The position numbers were made by a program, and so were the translations under genes. From contig JADDOH010024887.1 of the NCBI GenBank assembly GCA_016648135.1, positions 28,005 through 92,004 on the forward strand: a DNA stretch of 64,000 nucleotides. Direction: 5' to 3'. This DNA comes from Agrypnia vestita. Taxonomy: Eukaryota > Arthropoda > Insecta > Trichoptera > Phryganeidae. A model generated the notes under the pieces. The model did not search any database. It was not told the DNA's origin and worked only from the letters and a program-made list of their open reading frames with translations. Positions 55,310-64,000 of this stretch are shown here, piece by piece. Position 1 is the stretch's first letter, and each line of letters opens with the position of its first letter.

Positions 55310-56295
55310 TCAGAATACACTATATATATGGGATGAGACGACAACCGCCCAAACTTCGTCATTTTTCTAAGAAAATATAAAAGGAAAGATCATGATTTTT
55401 TTCCACACTTTTGTTTGATACATCAACATTCAGAGGTTTTTTGCACAATTATGTTCTAGAGGTTTTTTGCTTAGAATTTGTTACCCTTTCGAATTCATGT
55501 AAAATATAAAACACAATGTTTATTATAATAAGTAGTTTGTAAAAGTGTAAAAGTTAGAGAGCTGACGCACTTGTAGTTGTGGATTAGGCGGTCTAGCCAC
55601 ATGTAATCTCAATTATGATCTGAAACGACAGCACACGCATTCGCAATATACCTACTTATGAAATGTTACTAAGAACATTTATATGGTTCAGAATAAATAT
55701 GATGGTGTGTACTGCTTTGTTTTAACAATGTTCAGGCATCACACAGAGGTCTTCTTTTCAAAAATAAAATAAAAATTAAATAATACATACCAACAACTAT
55801 GCTGACTATTATATCACCAATTGTTGTAAGAACGTCGGCATACATTCATTTGATGTAGGTACCTACTGAAAGAATTTTAGAATATTTGATATTACAGTAG
55901 AGACAGTAGAGAAATACTTAAATATAGGGTATATAACATATAAAATAATGTGGCGATGGACTCACTAATACAAAGAAAAATGAAAAAAACATGATCAAAC
56001 AAAAAATAGTACTAAAACCAGGCAGAATAACTTCTACCGCGCGTACATGAGTAAACGCACGATTTTTTAAAAATATTTTTGCAATTTTCCCATTTTGTTT
56101 TTTTATTGATAGTCAGGAGAGTACCATTAAATAGACTATGTACTATAAGTTTTGTGAGGAAAGGACAATGCTGCCTAAGTGGATGGGGTTCAGTTGCCTT
56201 GTAAGAATAATGTGAGATAATTTATTGCCAAAAAGGAGAATGGTGAATGGTACCCACCGCTTACCCAAGACCGTTTTATGAGCAAAAGCTCCCAT
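55310..56295. other. intergenic, no feature seen
   Basis: AT-rich DNA without recognisable repeat or coding signal. Confidence 0.45.
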
Positions 56296-56299
56296 ATCA

Positions 56300-57330
56300 G
56301 TCCTTCTCATTCATCTCCAGGTTGAGATTTTTTTAGCTACAATGCAAGACCGTGCTGCCCCGCATGAAACAAAACCACGGCACGGCCGCAAAAAACAAAA
56401 CCATTCACAGACCGACACCATTAGATACGTCTTTATTGCATAAAAGAAATACATACATAAATACAAGAACGAAGAGATGGTAATAACAAAAGAAGAAAAA
56501 AATAATAGTAGATGAATTTCCCGGTGGCGGCAGTGGATGCCTAAGGTCAAACAGATACACCTGGGAAAAAGACGAAACAAAAAATAATAAAAATACATTT
56601 GGATATCCGGCTGGGGAACCACAGGACCGGCAGATCTTCGTCTAATGTAGGAGCCCACACATTAACACAACACCGGGGAAGGACAGAGTCAAACCACCAA
56701 TACACAAGAAAACTTTTCACACAGATCCCCTTAGGATTTCCCAACGGGACACCCACACCCGTATGAACTCTCGGGAGCATCCGAAGTTCCTTTCATTCCT
56801 CATTAGGACATCATTGGATAGACGTCCTGTCGCAGTCATTCCAAACTCAGTTAATCTTGCTAACATACCCTCTTTCGTGTCATTCATGATCTTACATACA
56901 TTCCCAGAGGATATGTTCCGCCGTCTGGACCGATAGCAGCTGAACAGTGTGGTGGTCCAGCGATGGGAAATATCCACTGCCCTTTTCCTTCACGGCCACC
57001 TTCGGGAAAAAGGAATGAGTCCATCTTCTGATGCTGGCCGTTTCCCATCTTTCTTGCCAAACTATACATGATATTTTTCTCAATCTCTGACCCAAAACCT
57101 GGTGTCGCAACGCCTCATAGAGCCTGATGGTTCTACCAAAGTAGTTTACCTCCAGACCCCTCCTAACACTTCGTCGGGCGCTGAACTCCAGTACCTCCAA
57201 GTCAGCAGGGAGCACCCCGCCAACACTGGTAGGGCCAAAAAGGAGAAGTGATATATCACAGTATCTTACACAAACAAAAAATAAAATCAGACACGTAACT
57301 TTGACAGATTTATGACTTCGAAACATATCG
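56300..57330 (-). pseudogene. R1-like non-LTR reverse transcriptase C-terminus, decayed
   Basis: On the - strand the frame 56892-57326 reads GVLPADLEVLEFSARRSVRR, then WQERWETASIRRWTHSFFP, then TAEHILWECM. A second frame continues with LTEFGMTATGRLSNDVLMRN. This is the C-terminal domain of R1-clade elements (GVLPADLEV, then W..RW..S..GRWTH..FP, then E...HVL..C). The frameshift between the two parts and the missing N-terminal catalytic region make it dead. The 3'-side (56300-56700) is probably its untranslated tail. It ends about 290 bp upstream of Cul4 on the opposite strand. Confidence 0.8.
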
Positions 57331-57589
57331 CCGCTCTAACGGTGATAAATTAATGTCATTTGGGTTAAGAGGTAAATTGTTCAAAAATACCCCTTTTTAT
57401 GTGTACTGACAGCTGAATGATGGCTGAATGTAATAAAATTGAGTTGACCATTACAACAATATTCTATAGCCATAAACTGAAATAAAAACTTTCGATTTTA
57501 TTTCGTATTTCTGTAATGGCCGTCAATTATTGTTGAGGTGCGGAATTGGTGGAAGTTTTGTTTTGTCAGAAAGCATAAATAGTTGTAAA

Positions 57590-57613
57590 ATGGTTATGGC
57601 TGAGGCCAAATAA
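57590..57613 (+). promoter_or_regulatory. upstream ORF before Cul4 start
   Basis: This is a seven-codon ORF (M-V-M-A-E-A-K, stop) that ends nine bases before the Cul4 ATG. Its ATG has A at -3 and G at +4, a better context than the Cul4 ATG. If it lies in the mRNA leader it could lower Cul4 translation. The position of the transcription start is unknown. Confidence 0.4.
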
Positions 57614-57622
57614 TGCTTTCTT

Positions 57623-57866
57623 ATGTCGGTTATAGGTAAATCGCCTATTTTGGGCGAAGACGGTGTGAATCAGCGTAGAAAACGTACTTATTCTAACGGT
57701 GAACAGTTCAATCTAAAAAGCAAGCAGGACGAAAACATGGGTTCTAGTGAGAAGCGAACAAATTTTTCTCTTTTAAATTCTAACTCTAACGGTGCACTCA
57801 AGATGACTTCAATGACCATAACAAAACCAGGGACAACTAAAAAATTAATAATCAAAAATTTTAAAA
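57623..57866 (+). CDS. Cul4: Cullin-4 exon 1 (residues 1-81)
   Basis: This encodes the variable N-terminal extension of Cullin-4, the scaffold of CRL4 (DDB1-DCAF-ROC1) ubiquitin ligases. A basic cluster RRKR at residues 18-21 may act as a nuclear localisation signal. The exon ends with TKKLIIKNFK, matching AAKKLVIKNF of human CUL4, just before the DDB1-binding region. The extension is Ser/Asn-rich and probably disordered. The ATG context is weak, and a TTATAG eight bases after it could instead be an acceptor, so the exact start is uncertain. The donor is A|GTATGT. Confidence 0.85.
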
Positions 57867-57963
57867 GTATGTGACTTCTTGTTGTTCATTTACATAACCT
57901 CAATACTGTATTGTAATTTTAATCGAACGTGTATGTATATACTATGAATTAATTTGGTTTTAG

Positions 57964-58106
57964 GTAAACCAAATTTACCGGATAATTATCAAGAGCACAC
58001 ATGGAGCAAGCTACGGGAGGCTGTTGTAGCCATTCAGACTTCCACAGCCATAGCATATTCTCTGGAAGAGTTATACCAAGCAGTTGAAAATATGTGCAGC
58101 CATAAG
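57964..58106 (+). CDS. Cul4: Cullin-4 exon 2 (residues 82-129)
   Basis: The exon encodes [20 protein letters not shown], then an [20 protein letters not shown] block and NMCSHK. It matches the first helices of the cullin N-terminal domain (human RPRLPDNYTQDTWRKLHEAV and [15 protein letters not shown]). This region contacts the DDB1 BPB propeller. The acceptor is GGTTTTAG and the donor is AAG|GTAAAA. Confidence 0.96.
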
Positions 58107-58427
58107 GTAAAATATGATTGTACAAATTAAAACACCAATCGAAATGTGCCTGCATGCTTGACCACATTTAAAAATATTGGATAATTTGGGGAAGAGTACA
58201 TTCATATTATGTATTATCTACATATAAATACGAACTCTATTTTACCTCGAAGTAAATTCAATGCAATTTTTTCCTAACCCCAGTAATTTTCATTAGGTAT
58301 AAATTTGGTATATTTTTATACAAACATTTGTTGACATTTAGTCCATATGCATAAAATAAATTGTACTTAGTGTATTCACACACAAAATAAATCCGGTGGT
58401 GCACTGCTACTTTTCAAAAGTCTCAGG

Positions 58428-58566
58428 ACCGGTTGTTTCGACGTGTATTTTAGTAATCTTTAGTAAAAATCATACATTTTTGGGTTGTGTGATTGGTGGA
58501 AAATGTAGTAATTAATGGTTTAAACGAAAGATTACTATAATCCAAGTTGATATACCCAGCCCTTAG
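58428..58566. mobile_element. Harbinger-like MITE, diverged copy in Cul4 intron 2
   Basis: It starts GGACCGGTTGTTTCGACG and ends in a degenerate complement before CCCTTA. The arms share TAGTAATC(T/A) and complement. It is more diverged than the other copies. Confidence 0.55.
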
Positions 58567-59011
58567 TGGATACAATTTTAAAACAATTAGTTATAGTCAT
58601 ATTATATATAATAAAGCAATCCAATTTTTTCATGTAACATATAAATAATGTGATGTATTACATATAAATGTATTACAATTTTATTTCATAAAGTGATTTG
58701 ATAAAAAACTGATAAATAACTTATAATTAAAAAATTAAACTACACGGAAGATTTTTGCGTGGTATTTATTATCATGTCAAGAGTTACAGAACAGAAATAA
58801 CAAATTAAAAGTTACAATGATTTAATTTAAATTTTACTGCACTTTTCTGCTCTACTTGTCAAAGTTTTGAGTCTATCAGCCTGTCAGCTAAGTTATCGTA
58901 CTTTGTGTGTCGTCTAATCCACATTTTTATTTAATGTAAAATTTCTCTTAAATTTATTGTTTTTAAAATGTTTATACATATAGATAAGATAATATTGAGT
59001 TTGTCACGCAG

Positions 59012-59232
59012 ATGGCCTCACAGCTGTACGTAAATTTAACGGGTCTGACCGAGACTCATGTGAAGGCCAACATTGAGCAATTCTTGGCAGAGAGTATGGA
59101 CCGCCACGTGTTTCTCAAGAGGATCAACGATTGCTGGCGGGCGCACTGCCGACAGATGATCATGATCCGAAGTATCTTCCTCTACCTTGATCGTACTTAC
59201 GTGTTGCAGAATCCTTCAATTCATTCTATTTG
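59012..59232 (+). CDS. Cul4: Cullin-4 exon 3 (residues 130-203)
   Basis: The exon encodes MASQLYVNL, then [39 protein letters not shown] and LQNPSIHSIW. These match the human CUL4 helices H2 to H5 ([20 protein letters not shown]), the most conserved part of the DDB1-binding cullin repeat. The internal ATG at the exon start is not the start codon, since exon 2 joins in frame. The acceptor is TCACGCAG and the donor is TG|GTAAGT. Confidence 0.97.
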
Positions 59233-60370
59233 GTAAGTCGTAATCGGATGATGGAGATCTTACACCAACCAATGTGAGCTTTATTAGTAGAGGACTATGT
59301 ATCTAACAGTGGCGGTCGGTGACTTTTTGTGGAGATGATACTGGATAATTAGTTTATACCCGCTATCAATTATTTCTGGTATCCTGAATGTATTTTTTTC
59401 CTCAAATGATCGTGACACAAAACTTTTATGCATTACATATTCAAGTATACGCTCACGCAATTCACTATTTTCTGTATCACAAACTGTTGAAAATGCATCA
59501 CACAAACAAATTCCTCGGAACAATCCGGTCGCTTCGTAATATGCTATGGTTTGCATTATAACCACAAGCATTAAAGTCGTTCTTTGTATGTTGGATGCTG
59601 TTAACGAATACAATATTCAAAGACCTTGACAGGAGGAACTGAATGCGCATGCGCGAAAGTCAGATACTTTCATACTTTGTATATATATGGAACGAATAAT
59701 AGAATATTGCCGGCATCTGTGTTGATGCAATTCATAGATGTTCAAAATTTGAGAATGTATATGTATTTTGACTTGCCTCATCGCACGCCGTATCGTGAAT
59801 TTATTTGCAACAGTGCTGTTTTCTTCTAGAAACCAAAAGTCCAAAGCTTTTAGATGTATAATATGACCGCGCCTGGTATCTAGGGTCTTTATTTTATATT
59901 CATCAATCAATTTTTAATATATCATACGATGATCATATTTAATATATCACATGTGTCGTATATCTTATTTGCAGTTTAAAATGTTAAGCTTAGTGATGAG
60001 GGAAATGTGAAACCATGGCTCCAAAATCAATATGCAATTTGCTTACTCACTCTTGAAAATCTTTGATTGTGATAAGTCTGCATTGTTATTTTAACTAAAA
60101 TAACACAAGGTGTGAATATCGAATATCCTTAGAGTGGCGACCATTGTCCTAATGTAAACAAACAATATGATAAGAGAAACTGCCGTGGGAGCACTGCAAA
60201 TGTCCATGATAAATATCTATAATTAGTCACTACATTTTGAATGGTGATTTACAAAATTCTCATTTGACCTGTGGGCATATCTTACAATTAGCTCAAATGA
60301 TATAATGAAAAGAAAGGATATTTTTGATGCCGCTTGATATGTTTGTAATATGGTTTTTATATATTTTCAG
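59233..60370 (+). other. Cul4 intron 3
   Basis: Two consecutive - strand ORFs (59617-59910 and 59284-59613) are open over about 620 bp with peptides such as FTIRRAMRQVKIHIHSQIL and FRGICLCDAFSTVCDTENSE. No family is recognised. They may derive from an old mobile element inserted antisense. Confidence 0.35.
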
Positions 60371-60559
60371 GGACATGGGGCTAGATCTCTTCCGCCATCA
60401 CATAGCCCTAAACACCTTGGTACAAACTCGTACTGTGGAAGGACTGCTCATGCTCATAGAGAAGGAACGCAGCGGGGATGCTGTTGACAGAACCCTGCTC
60501 AAGTCTCTGCTCAGGATGCTTTCTGACCTTCAGATATACCAAGAGGCTTTCGAGCAAAA
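60371..60559 (+). CDS. Cul4: Cullin-4 exon 4 (residues 203-265), gene continues past window
   Basis: The exon encodes [20 protein letters not shown], then a [20 protein letters not shown] block and [14 protein letters not shown]. It matches human CUL4 (DMGLELFRTHI, GILLLIERERSGEAVDRSLL, MLSDLQVY). It ends in phase 2 at CAAAA|GTAATT. The next exon, expected to begin with a FLEETNCLY-like block, was looked for up to 62.3 kb and not found. The intron therefore probably contains the DIRS-like element and runs off the right edge. Confidence 0.97.
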
Positions 60560-60561
60560 GT

Positions 60562-62300
60562 AATTATACAGTTTTTTATTTACTTGACTCGTTAATTTGA
60601 ATTTTAAGGGACTGAAAAAAATTTCAATTTAAAAAAAACTTCAAAACATTATATTGTAAAAAAATAACGTAAACTATTCAGGCAGATTGAGGTAACAATG
60701 TATCAATCTACAGAGCAGTGTAAATCGAGATTAAGGCGGTACATTCACTGCAAATGCATATTTCGGCGTTTTTTACGAAAATGTGGGATTTTATTATTCA
60801 TTTATATCAGAATTTATATGATAGATTGCAATTTTTTAGGGCGTTAACTTAGATAGAACCTTTGTTCTTATATAAAAGTAATAAACTGAACATTATTTAT
60901 AATAATTAAGAAAAATATAGGCATTAATCCACAGGCCTCGGCAAAAAAAACGTTTTTAATGTTCCCGGGCAAAGTGTGATTCGTTTTAAAATTTGTATGT
61001 AAGCATAATATGTTTTTTCATACATATAAAGTTTACTTAATTATCTAGAATCTGTACGTAGGAAATTAAGAAATATTCAATATTAAAAAAGATATCATTT
61101 TCAAACATGCTTAAATATTTACGATTTTTGGTCATTTTCAAATGTTGTTTATTCATATAAAAAGATGATTTTAACTTGTTGTGGGCCGTAAATTTTCGGA
61201 ATTTTTTGTGATTTTTCTTTTTACGAAAAAACCATGAAAACATGCGTATATTAAAAAAAAAACACACACATTCATATTATTTTATCGTAAGTGTCGAAAC
61301 GCAATGATTTTTTTATCATTTAAGTAAAAAAAATAATCTTTTTTTGAATTTCCATAATGTTGCCAGCGCAACATTTTCTGAAAAATAATAATATTTTTTT
61401 TATTTGTTTATTAGAGACAACACTACTATTAATAATAATAATCTTCTTCTGTGTGATATATTTTGTTGCACGGCACGGCACACGACGGGACATCGCACTC
61501 ATAACACATAAATATGATACACTTTCACACACACACATATTTCAAATAAACGCAACAAAATTGCGTGTATTTTTGTTAATAAATCACTATTAGTATTCAA
61601 TTGAATCATAAACCAACAAAAACTGACAAATATCGCAAAACATATCGTATATATTTGTATATACGTGTACAAATAAATCGAAAATCGAAAAAAATAAATC
61701 GTATTTCCCGCGCACATTGCGCGTGACCTTGACGATGGAATATTTGAATTTCGATTGCACAACATGCAATCGGGGCGACATCTACAACTTCTCTATACGA
61801 TTTTGACGGCAGAAAAACTTCCGTTTTGATTGTTGATTTAAAATATAATCGGTGATGTTTTTGAGTTGAAAATGGAACGACAGGTCACAACAGGATTTCT
61901 CTATTGGGAAAAAATTACGTTTTTCAAATTCGATACGCGGCCGTCGATAAATAAATTATTTTGTGCCTGTCGGATATATGCGTCGGCGGCCCAGGGGGGG
62001 TTAAACGATATATTGTATCTATATTCGCACTTTGAGTCTTCATTCACTATTAAAAAGCTAATTTTTTATAAAAAACACGTTAATTAATATTTAAAAATAA
62101 AAATTCTATAGTATGAAATGTGTCAAAAAATTATGCAGTTTGCAGATCACAATCCGCGCGCCAGCCGGGAGAGGCGGACGCGCTCATGTGGTCCGATCAT
62201 TTTTTCATAAAAAAATCACTTTAAAACGTGTTTTTATGCCAAATTTGACTTTAGTTCAAAATAATATCATATTATATAATCGAAAGCAATCTATTCATCG
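60562..62300 (+). other. Cul4 intron 4, visible part
   Basis: AT-rich with no Cul4 exon found. The ORF at 61866-62087 has no domain and lies in DNA that turns GC-richer near the DIRS-like insertion. Confidence 0.5.
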
Positions 62301-62307
62301 CAGATAA

Positions 62308-62590
62308 TAAAAGAATTTTACCTTCCATTAAAATTCCTATTTTGTTTCCCTCGACGCCTGGAATCCATTATGAGAGAACAGCCTGCTGTTTCGGCACTTA
62401 TACACGCGTTCCTACCCCCTCTGATTCCCTGTTTGCGACAATTTATTCCCGCTGGTATCCCTGTTTCCGGTTACGTCGGCGCAACGGTTTTTCTTTCATA
62501 TGACTCATAATGCACCAGGTAGGGATTACCTGGATTCCAGGCGTCGAGGGAAACAAAATAGGAATTTTAATGGAAGGTAAAATTCTTTTA
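62308..62590. repeat. inverted repeat at DIRS-like terminus
   Basis: The arms 62308-62367 and 62531-62590 are reverse complements over about 60 bp. They start with TAAAAGAATTTTACCTTCC and end near CGACGCCTGGAATCCA. The spacer has higher GC and no ORF. The arrangement fits a DIRS inverted terminal repeat with an internal complementary region. Confidence 0.85.
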
Positions 62591-62682
62591 TTTTGTGTTC
62601 CGTCTCGACGCCTGGAATCCATTATGAGAGATCTGTTTGTTATCACCTGGTGACCTAGTGGTTCGACGTTATATGTGACTGC

Positions 62683-63954
62683 CTATATTGGCGTAAAGAG
62701 AGGCGCTAATGAGCTCTGGGGGCATTGTTGCTTGGGGTTATCTACTATCTCTCTTTGGTAGAATTTTCGGAAGGTGATTTCACTCTGCCAGTTTCCCCTT
62801 GACAAGATCTCCTCTATCGGGTAGTTTTCCAGCCAATTCAACGAAGCCACAGCAGAACGAACACTTCCTGGCGTTGCTTCCACTCCAGCCTCTCTTAGGA
62901 TTGACTTGATCCAACCACCTATCATTGTCCGTGAAGCTGGCTTTACTTCACCTGCTGTCGTCACAAATAGTTCTTTCATGTCCGGCTTTCGTCTCGGCTG
63001 TGAGAGTGAGACCAGCTTTCGGATCCAAAACAAGGGGTTGATGTTCCTTTCATCCGATGCGCTCAACCTCCATCCCGATTGTTTGTGTCTTGCCGTGTCA
63101 GTCTTCGCTCCAAAGGCTGGCCATAGCGTGATGGAGTCTCCTTTGTCGATCAATCGGTCCGGGGTGACTCTGAGAAGTGTCAGATCTTGGACTCTTCGCC
63201 CAGATGCCATGATGAGTAGTATGGCCGTCCTCCTTGACACGTCATACAGGCTGTTCCTTGGCGGGTTTTCACGTAGCCACTCCACCACTACTCGGGGGTT
63301 CCAGATCGGGGGTCTCTCAGTGCATCCACCAGAAACCGAGATGGCTTTAAGGACGTGCCTGACGAGGAAGTTCGAGCTAATCTTATCTGCATCAAGAGCT
63401 GGGCCACAGAAGGATACGATTGCCGATTTGTGGACCAATATTGTTCGAGGGGCTAGCCCTTCGTGGATGAACAGGTTGGCCAGATATCTTGCCACTGTTG
63501 CAGGGGGAGGGTTATGAGGTTGGACAGAATGCGTGGTACACCATCGCTGCCACCTATCCCAGGCCGGCTTGTAGGTGTTCAGCGTTGAGCCTCTCCAGCC
63601 AGATCTGAACAGCTGCTGTTCCTCCTGGCTCCAATCCGCTATAGCCTGTTCCCACCCACTGCTATTCTCCAAACTTCCAGTTGGAGGTCCGACACCCTCG
63701 GTGGGGGAAACCCTGTCGACGTATCGATCAGGACGCTCTTCAGATCTCTTACGCTTATTGGCCCTCCCTTTGCTCGTTGTTTGAGATCGGCCCTCCAGAA
63801 TGTCTTCTCCCATCTTGGCACAACTAGGAGAAAGGTGCCTCTTGCCAGGTTCAAGTGCGCCAGTACTCTTGGGACGAGATTCGTCGGCGGAAATACCCAG
63901 GCCAGCTCGTAATCCCAATGCTGGCTGAATGCGTTGAGATAGGAGGCCGAGCAA
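62683..63954 (-). CDS. DIRS-like tyrosine recombinase
   Basis: This is a 423-residue intact ORF. An N-terminal basic region with ANKRKRSEERPDR is followed by a core-binding-like segment, STLNTYKPAWDRWQRWC, and then by the catalytic domain. SGRRVQDL contains the first catalytic arginine (R253/R254). VRSAVAS contains the second (R366). GNWQSEITFRKFYQRE ends with the nucleophile Y399. This layout is typical of DIRS-type retrotransposon recombinases, which integrate a circular cDNA without an integrase. Where relatives usually have H two residues before the second arginine's triplet (HSxR), this copy reads GSVR, so the histidine may be missing. The ORF overlaps the preceding RT/RNase H frame by more than 300 bp, as in DIRS elements. 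It is antisense to Cul4. Confidence 0.85.
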   Translation of the reverse strand: MLGLLSQRIQPALGLRAGLGISADESRPKSTGALEPGKRHLSPSCAKMGEDILEGRSQTTSKGRANKRKRSEERPDRYVDRVSPTEGVGPPTGSLENSSGWEQAIADWSQEEQQLFRSGWRGSTLNTYKPAWDRWQRWCTTHSVQPHNPPPATVARYLANLFIHEGLAPRTILVHKSAIVSFCGPALDADKISSNFLVRHVLKAISVSGGCTERPPIWNPRVVVEWLRENPPRNSLYDVSRRTAILLIMASGRRVQDLTLLRVTPDRLIDKGDSITLWPAFGAKTDTARHKQSGWRLSASDERNINPLFWIRKLVSLSQPRRKPDMKELFVTTAGEVKPASRTMIGGWIKSILREAGVEATPGSVRSAVASLNWLENYPIEEILSRGNWQSEITFRKFYQREIVDNPKQQCPQSSLAPLFTPI

Positions 63955-64000
63955 TCGGTTGAGTCTAGCGACACGTAGTTTGGCACCACATGGGCGGTGG
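63639..64000 (-). CDS. DIRS-like RT/RNase H ORF, C-terminal end (partial)
   Basis: This reading frame enters from the right edge and ends at 63639. It contains VPNYVSLDSTDCSASYLNAF, then WDYELAWVFPPTNLVPRVL, then a FLLVVPRWEKTFWRADL block. This resembles the region after the RNase H domain in DIRS-like polyproteins (a YAFPPFNLI..VL followed by LV.P.W...W pattern). The reverse transcriptase proper would lie beyond the window. It overlaps the recombinase frame, as expected for this class. Confidence 0.7.
   Translation of the reverse strand, partial: TAHVVPNYVSLDSTDCSASYLNAFSQHWDYELAWVFPPTNLVPRVLAHLNLARGTFLLVVPRWEKTFWRADLKQRAKGGPISVRDLKSVLIDTSTGFPPPRVSDLQLEVWRIAVGGNRL

Larger units (their letters stand above)
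62308..64000 (-). mobile_element. DIRS-like retrotransposon, 3' part
   Basis: The element contains the end of the RT/RNase H frame, the tyrosine recombinase and a complex 3' terminus. The terminus has a 60-bp near-perfect inverted repeat (62308-62367 with 62531-62590) around a 163-bp spacer. A third copy of the inner motif, CGACGCCTGGAATCCATTAT, lies in direct orientation at about 62605-62625. Combined inverted and internal complementary repeats are what DIRS elements carry. The left part is outside the window. Confidence 0.75.

Noticed and set aside
61866..62087. Cul4 exon 5 candidate
   Set aside because: The peptide does not resemble the expected FLEETNCLY segment, and no acceptor in the required phase is present.
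62906..63517. 203-codon + strand ORF
   Set aside because: It is the shadow of the tyrosine recombinase on the - strand.

Overview
The window is nuclear DNA of an insect-type genome: AT-rich, intron-rich and crowded with transposon debris (Penelope-like, RTE-like, R1-like, DIRS-like, mariner, Tc1, and piggyBac/hAT/Harbinger-like miniature elements, plus tRNA-derived SINEs). GC-rich exons sit in very AT-rich introns. The order of insect cannot be fixed from the sequence alone. There are no bacterial genes, rRNA genes or CRISPR arrays.

Two genes can be read exon by exon, both on the + strand. (1) A non-visual beta-arrestin (kurtz/ARRB type) occupies 28892-51986. Nine constitutive or alternative coding exons join in perfect phase to a 432-residue protein that has all five polar-core charged residues, the phosphate-sensing double lysine, a clathrin box and an AP2-binding tail. 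(2) The first four coding exons of Cullin-4 occupy 57623-60559, giving residues 1-265. The rest of Cul4 must lie beyond the right edge.

The most interesting biology is in the arrestin gene. Exon 7 is present twice in tandem (40245-40388 and 40974-41117). Both copies are 144 bp, both are phase 2 to 2, and both encode the lariat/gate loop that carries two of the five polar-core residues. A further 78-bp open cassette (38876-38953) has the same phase on both sides and consensus splice borders. In addition, an in-frame stop overlaps the exon 9 donor, so intron retention would give a tail-less form comparable to the short visual arrestin p44. Together these suggest splice-controlled tuning of arrestin activation.

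Layout: 1-28.8 kb holds no confident gene. It contains SINEs, RTE/Tc1/Penelope remnants, a foldback repeat family, several GC-rich islands of unknown role (5.2, 11.6, 14.0 and 21.1 kb) and a run of heat-shock-element-like pentamers at 13.2-13.4 kb. From 28.8 to 52 kb is the arrestin gene, its introns filled with miniature elements, an inverted duplication of about 0.7 kb per arm (44.7-46.9 kb), a 7 x 106-bp tandem array (48.5-49.2 kb) and a 2.6-kb non-autonomous element. From 52 to 57.5 kb is intergenic or 3'UTR sequence with an R1-like fragment. From 57.6 to 62.3 kb is the start of Cul4. From 62.3 kb to the end is the 3' part of a DIRS-like tyrosine-recombinase retrotransposon on the - strand, probably in a Cul4 intron. 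Twelve scattered motifs with the layout CTGANGA - hairpin - GAAA, several of them next to Penelope-like remnants, resemble hammerhead ribozyme cores.
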